A stretch of DNA of 5,593 bases from contig CAAFWE010000088.1 in NCBI GenBank assembly GCA_900766655.1, positions 1 through 5,593 of the forward strand. Reading direction: 5' to 3'. The DNA is from an uncultured Alistipes sp. Lineage in GTDB: Bacteria > Bacteroidota > Bacteroidia > Bacteroidales > Rikenellaceae. Below, piece by piece: positions 1 through 5,593 of the stretch. The notes below the pieces were generated by a model. That model was not told the origin of the DNA and searched no databases. It saw only the letters and a list, made by a program, of their open reading frames with translations. The number at the start of each line of letters is the position of its first letter. Position 1 is the first letter of the stretch. Made by a program: the position numbers and the translations under genes.

Positions 1-246
1 GAGTTCCGTCGCTACATTCTCGATGAGATGGACCGCAGTGGTACCTACATCAAGACTAGCGGTATGTATACCAACGAGGAGAAAGAGATGATCTTCTTGG
101 TAGTGCCTCGTCGCGAGTTGGTGAAGGTGCAGCGTGCCATCAAGGATTACGATCCGAAGGCATTTATGGTGGTTGCCAACGCCTACAACACCTTTGGCGA
201 GGGATTCAAGCCACTGCCTGAGAAACACGAACTCGAGAATATGTAA
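1..246 (+). CDS. YitT family membrane protein, C-terminal DUF2179 domain (partial, 5' end missing)
   Basis: The reading frame is open from base 1 to a TAA at 244-246, so this is the last 81 residues of a gene that starts upstream; the internal ATG at 28 is not the real start. The visible part matches the soluble C-terminal domain (DUF2179) of YitT/YpjC-type proteins: an ILDEMDRSGTYIKTSGMYT stretch, then EEKEMIFLVVPRREL, then DPKAFMVVANAYNTFGEGFK near the end. In the family this domain follows several transmembrane helices and looks like a small PII/ACT-like regulatory fold; the transported or sensed substrate is unknown. The membrane part lies outside the window. A gap of 17 nt separates it from miaB on the same strand, so the two may share a transcript. 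Family assignment is from recalled sequence pattern; the function is unknown. Confidence 0.85.
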   Translation, partial: EFRRYILDEMDRSGTYIKTSGMYTNEEKEMIFLVVPRRELVKVQRAIKDYDPKAFMVVANAYNTFGEGFKPLPEKHELENM

Positions 247-263
247 TTTCCAAGAATCAGAAG

Positions 264-1610
264 ATGAGTTTTTCAAATTTGAGACCTCTCACAGGGGAGG
301 GCAAAAAGATATTTATCGAGACCTATGGCTGTCAGATGAATTTTGGCGACAGCGAGATCGTGGTCTCAATTATGCAGAAAGAGGGTTACTTCTACACCGA
401 AAAGATAGAGGAGGCTGACATTATTCTTATCAATACTTGCTCGGTGCGTGACAATGCCGAGCAACGCATCTGGGGGCGATTAAGCGAGATGCGCCGTCTG
501 CGTCGCAAGAAGCCTACGCTCTTGGTAGGCGTTATCGGATGTATGGCCGAGCGTCTCAAAGAGGAGTTGCTCGAGAGTGGCAAGGGTGTAGACATCGTGG
601 CTGGCCCCGACACCTATCGAGATCTTCCAAAACTCTGTCGCGAGGCCGAGAGCGGTGGCAAAGGTATCAATACCCTACTATCAACCGAGGAGACATACGC
701 TGATATTGCACCAGTGCGCCTCGACAAGAATGGCGTAAGCGGTTTTATCTCGATTATGCGCGGATGCAACAACTTCTGCGCCTACTGCGTAGTGCCTTAC
801 ACTCGAGGTCGTGAGCGCAGTCGCTCGCACGAAACCATCGTCAACGAAGCTCGCACACTCTTTGAGAATGGCTACCGCGAAGTGACATTGCTCGGTCAGA
901 ATGTCAACTCCTATGCCGATGGCGAGGTTAATTTCCCAAAACTCTTAGCTTTGGTGGCTGAGATATCGCCTTTGTTGCGTGTGCGCTTTGCCACATCACA
1001 TCCAAAAGATTTGAGCGACGAGTTAATTGCCACAATGGCAAGCTATCGTAACATATGCAAAGCTATTCACCTTCCTGCACAGTCTGGCTCGAATGCACAG
1101 CTCGAGAAGATGAATCGCAAATATACTCGCGAATGGTACTTGGAACGTATGGCTGCAATCCGCAAGGCTATGCCTGAGTGCGCCATCACTACCGACCTTA
1201 TTTCAGGTTTCTGTGGCGAGACACTCGAGGACCACGAGGCAACACTCTCGCTGATGCGCGAGGTTGGTTACGCCTCGGCCTTTATGTTCAAGTACTCGGT
1301 GCGTCCCGACACATTCTCGGCACGCCACTTCGAGGATGATGTGCCAGAGGAGGAGAAGACCCGTCGCTTAACCGAGGTTATTGCTCTACAGAACACTCTT
1401 TCGCTCGAGAGCAATCGCAAGGATGTGGGCAAAGTGTTCGAGGTGTTGGTCGAGGGTACATCTAAACGTAGCGATGAGCAGCTATGCGGTCGCACATCGC
1501 AGAATAAGATGGTCGTGTTTGACCGTATCGACGGAGTCAAGACGGGCGACTATGTCGAGGTGGAGATTACTCGTTGCTCGTCGGCAACACTCTTTGGAAA
1601 AGCACTCTAG
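264..1610 (+). CDS. miaB: MiaB, tRNA-2-methylthio-N6-dimethylallyladenosine synthase (radical SAM methylthiotransferase)
   Basis: Cytoplasmic enzyme that adds a methylthio group to C2 of N6-isopentenyladenosine at position 37 of tRNAs reading UNN codons, using S-adenosylmethionine and two iron-sulphur clusters. The 448-residue length is usual for the family. The N-terminal methylthiotransferase domain (about 14-130) carries cluster-binding Cys23 (ETYGCQMN), Cys59 (LINTCSVRDNAEQR) and Cys93 (IGCMAERL). The radical-SAM core follows with the CX3CX2C motif at Cys168, Cys172 and Cys175 (RGCNNFCAYCVVPYTRGRERSRS), then GQNVNSY at 211-217 and HLPAQSGSN at 269-277. A TRAM RNA-binding domain occupies about 386-448. 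The VPYTRGRERSR and GQNVNSY signatures favour MiaB over the related RimO and MtaB. The motif usually written GFPGET reads GFCGET here (Cys317), which I believe is common in Bacteroidota. The ATG at 264 is chosen because the conserved domain begins shortly after it; only a weak AGAAG lies just upstream. The partner enzyme MiaA is not in the window. Confidence 0.97.
   Translation: MSFSNLRPLTGEGKKIFIETYGCQMNFGDSEIVVSIMQKEGYFYTEKIEEADIILINTCSVRDNAEQRIWGRLSEMRRLRRKKPTLLVGVIGCMAERLKEELLESGKGVDIVAGPDTYRDLPKLCREAESGGKGINTLLSTEETYADIAPVRLDKNGVSGFISIMRGCNNFCAYCVVPYTRGRERSRSHETIVNEARTLFENGYREVTLLGQNVNSYADGEVNFPKLLALVAEISPLLRVRFATSHPKDLSDELIATMASYRNICKAIHLPAQSGSNAQLEKMNRKYTREWYLERMAAIRKAMPECAITTDLISGFCGETLEDHEATLSLMREVGYASAFMFKYSVRPDTFSARHFEDDVPEEEKTRRLTEVIALQNTLSLESNRKDVGKVFEVLVEGTSKRSDEQLCGRTSQNKMVVFDRIDGVKTGDYVEVEITRCSSATLFGKAL
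1596..1602 (+). promoter_or_regulatory. possible Shine-Dalgarno-like sequence for the lipoprotein gene
   Basis: A GGAAAAG purine run inside the last codons of miaB ends 9 nt before the ATG at 1612. It is a partial anti-SD match at suitable spacing and supports that start. Ribosome binding in Bacteroidota often does not depend on SD pairing, and with only 1 nt between the miaB stop and this start, translational coupling is at least as likely an explanation. Confidence 0.3.
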
Positions 1611-1611
1611 T

Positions 1612-2769
1612 ATGAAGATATTCAGAATTTTGTTCGCACTTGTAGCTCTCGCACTCTTTGCTTGCGAGGAGCCCGACTATGGCACGACACCAGACACTAC
1701 AATCGCATCACTTGGCACACCCGAGAACAACGAGATATGGTTCACCACAACCGATGGCAAGGTGCTCCTCAACCTCGACGAGACTGCGTTCAATGTAGCC
1801 ATAGCAGAGGTCATCTACTCCGAGTACGATATAAATGTCATTCGCTTTGAGGGTGATGTGACAACAATTGGCGAAGGGGCATTTGAGGAGTGTACCAACA
1901 TATTCAACCTCTCGCTACCAAACTCGGTGAACTCGATTGGAGACTACGCCTTCTACGACTGCAAGAATATGGAGTGTCTAACCCTTGGCGAGGGCATTCG
2001 TAGCTGTGGTGCCGAGGCATTCGAGGGTTGCTATAACCTCCGTTCACTCCACGTGCCTTCTATCTACTCGTGGTGTCACATAGCATTCGCCAATCGCAAC
2101 GCCAATCCGCTCTACTTTGCAGAGCATCTGCTCATTATGGGAACGAAGATTACATCTCTTAACATCCCTATGGGTATAGAGGCAATTAACGACTACGCCT
2201 TCTCGTATGCTGTGGGCATCAAGAATGTCACCATACCTACAACACTCAAGACAATAGGCAAAGATGCCTTCGAAGGGTGCGACAATATCAACGAGGTGCA
2301 CATTTCAAGCATCAAGGCGTGGTGTGGTATCGACTTCGAGAGCGAGTGGTCTAATCCGCTTTCGCTGTCACGCAACCTCTACCTCAACGGAGAGGCTGTG
2401 AGTGATGTCGATATTTCGGGTGTGAAGAACATCTACTCCTACACCTTTATCAACTGCGACACCATCAGCTCGTTCAAGAGCGACAACGCACTCGAGAGCA
2501 TTGGCAAGGATGCGTTCCGCAACTGCCCTGCCCTCACAACAGTCTCGCTCGGTGCAGGCATCAACAACATCGGCAAGCAGGCATTTATGAATTGCAAGGC
2601 GCTTGCAAGTTTCACCTGCTATGCCACTACCCCACCCGTACTTGGCAACAACGATGTATTCAGCCTCAATGCCGATGGGCGTAAGTTCTATGTGCCATCT
2701 ACATCACTCGACAGCTATAAGGAGCAGTGGAGTAAATATGCAACCAACATTGTACCTATAACCGAATAA
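1612..2769 (+). CDS. BspA-type leucine-rich-repeat (LRR_5) lipoprotein, probably surface exposed
   Basis: A 385-residue protein. Residues 1-17 form a lipoprotein signal peptide (MKIFRI then a hydrophobic run) ending in lipobox LFA-Cys18. The mature protein begins CEEPD; acidic residues right after the cysteine resemble the surface-export signal described for Bacteroidota lipoproteins, so outer-surface display is inferred. After a linker and an N-terminal region (about 35-75), LRR_5 repeats of 23 residues follow, each with an aromatic-x2-Cys node: F91, F114, F137, F197, F220, F279, F302 and F325 (all but F197 followed by Cys at +3). Two insertions of about 37 residues (about 149-185 and 231-268) share SI-x2-WC-x-I-x-F and NPL motifs. 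A typical C-terminal cap (CYATTPP, then YVPSTSLDSYKEQWSKYA) ends it. The family is linked to binding of proteins, cells or glycans; the ligand here is unknown. The start at 1612 is chosen because it gives the signal peptide; the frame is open further upstream but that would overlap miaB. It lies 1 nt after miaB and 5 nt before the mannosidase. Confidence 0.93.
   Translation: MKIFRILFALVALALFACEEPDYGTTPDTTIASLGTPENNEIWFTTTDGKVLLNLDETAFNVAIAEVIYSEYDINVIRFEGDVTTIGEGAFEECTNIFNLSLPNSVNSIGDYAFYDCKNMECLTLGEGIRSCGAEAFEGCYNLRSLHVPSIYSWCHIAFANRNANPLYFAEHLLIMGTKITSLNIPMGIEAINDYAFSYAVGIKNVTIPTTLKTIGKDAFEGCDNINEVHISSIKAWCGIDFESEWSNPLSLSRNLYLNGEAVSDVDISGVKNIYSYTFINCDTISSFKSDNALESIGKDAFRNCPALTTVSLGAGINNIGKQAFMNCKALASFTCYATTPPVLGNNDVFSLNADGRKFYVPSTSLDSYKEQWSKYATNIVPITE
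1954..2448 (+). repeat. two ~83-residue protein super-repeats within the LRR lipoprotein
   Basis: Residues about 115-197 and 198-279 are two copies of one larger unit: leucine-rich repeats plus an inserted island. The matching positions F137/F220, W154/W237, C155/C238, N165/N248 and P166/P249 are each exactly 83 residues apart. The copies are clearly related as protein but diverged as DNA, so this is an old duplication or a family-wide architecture and not a recent tandem copy. Confidence 0.7.
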
Positions 2770-2774
2770 CCGAT

Positions 2775-5345
2775 ATGAAGAGATTTTTTATTTCGACACT
2801 AGCCCTACTATTGGCGACTATAACCCTCGCCGCTCCTGTACAACAGCAACTTCACGAGGGATGGCAGTTCAAGCAGAATCGAGGAACCAATTGGTTTAGT
2901 GCTACCGTACCTGGTGTTGTCCACACCGATTTGATGGCAAACGAGATTATCGAGGATCCATTCTTCCGCCTCAACGAGCGCGGTGTGCAATGGGTAGACA
3001 AGGAGGATTGGGTATATCAGACAACCTTTACTGCCAAGAGTGACATCCTCAACAAGGAGTGTATCGAACTAGTGTTCGAAGGTTTGGACACTTATGCAGA
3101 TGTCTACCTCAACGACAAATTGCTTCTCTCGGCCGACAATATGTTCCGTCGTTGGAGAATTGATGTCAAGCCACACCTTCGTGAGGGCGAGAACACCCTG
3201 AAGGTCTATTTCCATTCGGTTGTCAAGATCGATATGCCAAAGTGGGAGGCTCTTCCATTTCAATACTACCGTTGGAACGATCAGTCCGAGAACGGAGGTC
3301 TGCTCAAGCGCAAGATTAGTATTTTCTGTCGCAAGGCTGGCTACCACTATGGTTGGGATTGGGGCCCACGCCTCGTAACATCGGGAATCTGGCGACCTGT
3401 CTATCTCGAGGCTTGGAATGCACACCGCGTTAGCGATGTATTCTACAATCAGAAGAGCGTAACCGCCAAGCGTGCCGACATCGACGTGGAGTTTGAGATT
3501 CTCTCGCAGAAAGGTGGAAACGCCACTCTTCGTGTCATCGATGAGAGTACAGGCAAAACCCTCGCAAAGGGCACAACTACCCTCGCAAAGGGTGAAAACA
3601 AGGCTATTGTGCCTATGAGCATTGCAAAGCCAAAGTTGTGGTGGTCGAATGGTTTGGGCGAGGCTCATCGCTACGCTTTTCGCACCGAGGTTGAGGTTGA
3701 TGGCGCAATCGTCGATAGCAAACATCACGACATAGCAGTGCGTTCGCTTAAGGTCATCCGCGAGGAGGATAAGGATGGTCGTTCATTCTACTTCGAGCTC
3801 AATGGCAAGCGAGTATTTGCAAAGGGCGCCAACTATATCCCTTGCGACTCGTTCCTAACTCGAGTTACTGACGAAGTCTACGAAAAGACTATTGCCGACG
3901 CAGTGGCTGTTCATATGAATATGCTTCGTGTTTGGGGAGGAGGTATCTACGAGAATGCCAAGTTCTACGAGGAGTGCGAGAAGAATGGTATTATGGTATG
4001 GCAAGACTTTATGTTCGGTTGTGCGCTCTACCCTGTCGAGGGCGCAATGATTGAGAATATCCGTCAAGAGGCTATCGACAACATCAAACGCCTTCGCAAC
4101 TATGGTTGCATCGCATTGTGGTGCGGTAATAACGAGTGCTACGACACTTTGATGGCGTGCAAGCGTTCGTTCGAGAAGAAGGGCATCGATATGAAGTACT
4201 ACGACATACAGAAGGCTCAGTTCGACTTCCAATACTACGAGCTCTTGCCTGAGGTGTGCGCCAAGTACGACCCTATGCGTTACTACCACCCTATGTCGCC
4301 TTGGGCAGCCAAGGATGTAAAGTCGTCTAACGCCAAGCACTTGGGTGACTTCCACTATTGGGGCGTTTGGGGCAATCGTCATCCGATTGACAAATACAAC
4401 ACTACTCGTACTCGATTTATGTCGGAGTTTGGCTTCCAGTCGTTCCCTGAGTTTGGCTCAATCAAGCTCTACGCACCAAATGCCAAGGATTGGAACATCC
4501 ACTCCGAGGTTATGATGTCGCATCAGCGTGGTGGCAAGAGTGCCAACAGCAAGATCAACGACTATATGAAGCAGGAGTATTGGGAGCAGACCGACTTCGA
4601 GAAGTTCCTCTATATGGGACAAGTATTGCAAGGTGATGCCATCAAGTTGGCTGTCGAGGCGCATCGTCGCGATATGCCATTCTGCCAGGGTTCGCTCTTC
4701 TGGCAACACAACGATTGTTGGCCTGTGGCATCGTGGGCAAGCCGCGACTACTATGGTCGCTGGAAGGCTCAGCACTACTTCGCTCGCTACTTCTTCGACA
4801 AGTACCTTCTCTCTGCATACAACCGCGATGGTCGTCTGCGACTATTTGTTGTATCGGACAATCAGAAAAATGTAAAGGCAGAGCTCGACCTCAAGGTGAT
4901 GACCTTGACAGGTAAAGTGGTCACCCATTTCCACAAGAGCGTAACTGTACCAGCTAACACCTCTACAGTAATGTACGACGAGAGTACCGAGACAGCTTTG
5001 GCTGGCGCAAATGCCAACGATGTAGTAATCGTATCGACACTCAAGGTCGAGGGCAAAGAGTACTCGAGCCACAACTACTTCGTGAAGCAAGGTGCGCTCA
5101 ACTTCCCTAAAACAATCGTTAAAGCCGAGGTTGCAAAGTTCGACGGAGGTGTGGAGGTTACACTCTCGGCCGACAACTTTGCTCGCGCAGTCTATCTCTC
5201 GGTGGATGGCATCGACAACTTCTTCGAGGATAACTATTTCGACATTTTACCAAACTCGTCGCGCAAGGTGAAGGTCAACACAACACTTTCGGTTGACGAA
5301 TTTAAGAAGCAACTCAAAATCGAGCATCTCGGCAACTGCAGATAG
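2775..5345 (+). CDS. exported glycoside hydrolase family 2 beta-mannosidase
   Basis: Retaining exo-hydrolase expected to release beta-linked mannose from the non-reducing end of manno-oligosaccharides or of the Man-beta-GlcNAc core of N-glycans. Residues 1-19 are a signal peptide (MKRFF, hydrophobic run, TLA-A), with no lipobox Cys, so the enzyme is probably periplasmic. Domains in order: jelly-roll sugar-binding domain about 25-210, with GWDWGP at 193-198; Ig-like sandwich about 215-325; TIM barrel about 330-690; C-terminal beta-sandwich domains about 690-856. Barrel signatures are GANYIPCDSF (351-360), RVWGGGIYE (385-393), WQDFMFGCALYP (409-420), WCGNNE with acid/base Glu454, SEFGFQSFP with nucleophile Glu551, and WQHNDCWPVASW (643-654). 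These are beta-mannosidase hallmarks, distinct from GH2 beta-galactosidase or glucuronidase. The 856-residue length is normal for bacterial secreted beta-mannosidases. No obvious SD precedes the ATG, which lies 5 nt after the lipoprotein stop, suggesting coupled expression. The exact substrate is inferred. Confidence 0.95.
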   Translation: MKRFFISTLALLLATITLAAPVQQQLHEGWQFKQNRGTNWFSATVPGVVHTDLMANEIIEDPFFRLNERGVQWVDKEDWVYQTTFTAKSDILNKECIELVFEGLDTYADVYLNDKLLLSADNMFRRWRIDVKPHLREGENTLKVYFHSVVKIDMPKWEALPFQYYRWNDQSENGGLLKRKISIFCRKAGYHYGWDWGPRLVTSGIWRPVYLEAWNAHRVSDVFYNQKSVTAKRADIDVEFEILSQKGGNATLRVIDESTGKTLAKGTTTLAKGENKAIVPMSIAKPKLWWSNGLGEAHRYAFRTEVEVDGAIVDSKHHDIAVRSLKVIREEDKDGRSFYFELNGKRVFAKGANYIPCDSFLTRVTDEVYEKTIADAVAVHMNMLRVWGGGIYENAKFYEECEKNGIMVWQDFMFGCALYPVEGAMIENIRQEAIDNIKRLRNYGCIALWCGNNECYDTLMACKRSFEKKGIDMKYYDIQKAQFDFQYYELLPEVCAKYDPMRYYHPMSPWAAKDVKSSNAKHLGDFHYWGVWGNRHPIDKYNTTRTRFMSEFGFQSFPEFGSIKLYAPNAKDWNIHSEVMMSHQRGGKSANSKINDYMKQEYWEQTDFEKFLYMGQVLQGDAIKLAVEAHRRDMPFCQGSLFWQHNDCWPVASWASRDYYGRWKAQHYFARYFFDKYLLSAYNRDGRLRLFVVSDNQKNVKAELDLKVMTLTGKVVTHFHKSVTVPANTSTVMYDESTETALAGANANDVVIVSTLKVEGKEYSSHNYFVKQGALNFPKTIVKAEVAKFDGGVEVTLSADNFARAVYLSVDGIDNFFEDNYFDILPNSSRKVKVNTTLSVDEFKKQLKIEHLGNCR
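3558..3599 (+). repeat. in-frame 21-nt tandem duplication inside the beta-mannosidase gene
   Basis: The 14-mer ACCCTCGCAAAGGG occurs at 3558-3571 and again, identically, at 3579-3592, giving a 21-nt period. It encodes two adjacent heptads, TLAKGTT (262-268) and TLAKGEN (269-275), in the Ig-like sandwich domain after the sugar-binding domain, away from the catalytic barrel. Each copy also contains a short CCCT/AGGG inverted repeat. It is probably a local slippage duplication in a surface loop or strand. Confidence 0.6.
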
Positions 5346-5348
5346 TAT

Positions 5349-5593
5349 ATGTTTGAAAAGATATCGAAATATTTTCGACTTGTAAAGTTTGCACACACCA
5401 TCTTTGCTATGCCATTTGCACTGATGGCCTTCGCCTATGCTCTATGGAGCACCGATGCGGAGTTTTCGTGGTGGCTCTTGTTGCAGGTAGTTCTGTGTAT
5501 GGTGTTTGCTCGCAATGTGGCTATGGGCTTCAATCGTTGGGCCGACCGCAACATCGACAAGGAGAACCCACGCACAGCCAATCGCGAGATACC
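5349..5593 (+). CDS. ubiA: UbiA-family prenyltransferase, N-terminal part (3' end missing)
   Basis: Integral membrane enzyme that transfers a polyprenyl chain to an aromatic acid such as 4-hydroxybenzoate, in quinone-type biosynthesis. The first 81 residues are visible; the frame is open to the window edge. They show the usual RLVKFAHTIFAMPFAL start of the first helix (about 10-33), a second hydrophobic segment (about 41-60), and the first polyprenyl-diphosphate/Mg-binding motif N62-x3-D66-x3-D70, followed by KENPRTANREI. The NRxxDRxID-x-x-NPRTxxRE form is typical of the UbiA-like/MqnP branch rather than MenA or haem O synthase, so the acceptor could be 4-hydroxybenzoate or a futalosine-pathway intermediate; the window cannot decide, and the symbol is given for the family only. 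The start ATG lies 3 nt after the mannosidase stop, without a clear SD. The second Asp motif lies beyond the window. Confidence 0.87.
   Translation, partial: MFEKISKYFRLVKFAHTIFAMPFALMAFAYALWSTDAEFSWWLLLQVVLCMVFARNVAMGFNRWADRNIDKENPRTANREI

Noticed and set aside
134..418. 94-codon plus-strand open frame spanning the YitT-miaB junction
   Set aside because: It runs out of frame across the end of one well-supported gene and the start of another; its protein has no recognisable features.
1381..1611. In-frame upstream extension of the lipoprotein gene by 77 codons
   Set aside because: It would overlap miaB by about 230 nt, its translation is arginine- and serine-rich with no family likeness, and it would bury the clear lipoprotein signal peptide that starts at 1612.
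1612..2769. LRR gene as a recently transferred or phage-borne element
   Set aside because: Codon use looks like that of its neighbours, and there are no flanking repeats, integrase, transposase or tRNA. Only its accessory nature hints at gain, which is not enough.
3558..3592. CCCT/AGGG short inverted repeats as a terminator or regulatory hairpin
   Set aside because: The stems are only about 4 bp, lie inside coding sequence, have no following T-run, and are better explained by the in-frame tandem duplication.
3069..3728. 219-codon open frame on the minus strand inside the mannosidase gene
   Set aside because: It is fully antisense to a well-supported gene, has no recognisable domain, and arises from the codon bias of the plus strand.
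3855..4382. 175-codon open frame on the minus strand inside the mannosidase gene
   Set aside because: Same reason: it shadows the catalytic barrel coding sequence and shows no family motifs.
5348..5355. TATGTTTG, a match to the Bacteroidota -7 promoter element TAnnTTTG
   Set aside because: It overlaps the UbiA-family start codon, so transcripts would lack the start, and no TTTG element is seen at the right distance upstream.

Overview
The window looks like a chromosomal stretch from an anaerobic Bacteroidota, most likely of the order Bacteroidales. Three things suggest this: a BspA-type leucine-rich-repeat lipoprotein with acidic residues just after the lipid-anchored cysteine, a secreted GH2 beta-mannosidase of the kind common in gut Bacteroidales, and start codons with little or no Shine-Dalgarno sequence. 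Base composition is roughly balanced and Leu-Glu is very often written CTC-GAG. An Alistipes/Rikenellaceae-like source is possible, but I cannot fix the genus from this window.

All five genes are on the plus strand and nearly fill the window. (1) 1-246: the C-terminal end of a YitT-family membrane protein (DUF2179 domain), cut by the left edge. (2) 264-1610: complete miaB, the radical-SAM tRNA methylthiotransferase. (3) 1612-2769: a 385-residue lipoprotein built of BspA-type leucine-rich repeats with two repeated insertions. (4) 2775-5345: a complete 856-residue exported GH2 beta-mannosidase with both catalytic glutamates. (5) 5349-5593: the N-terminal 81 residues of a UbiA-family prenyltransferase, cut by the right edge.

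The gaps between genes are 17, 1, 5 and 3 nt, so there is no room for a promoter or terminator between them. They are probably transcribed, and in part translated, together. The cluster mixes housekeeping functions (tRNA modification, quinone-type prenylation, a membrane protein) with two envelope proteins (a putative surface lipoprotein and a periplasmic mannosidase). No pathway clearly links all five. The lipoprotein and mannosidase could cooperate in binding and trimming mannose-containing glycans, but this rests only on adjacency. There is no SusC/SusD pair, regulator or other polysaccharide-locus gene in view.

I saw no RNA gene, mobile element, CRISPR array, origin or gene-free stretch longer than 17 nt. 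The window does not obviously contain an undescribed system. The most notable points are the regular 3-2-3 repeat architecture of the lipoprotein, its placement between miaB and the mannosidase, and a small in-frame 21-nt duplication in the mannosidase gene.
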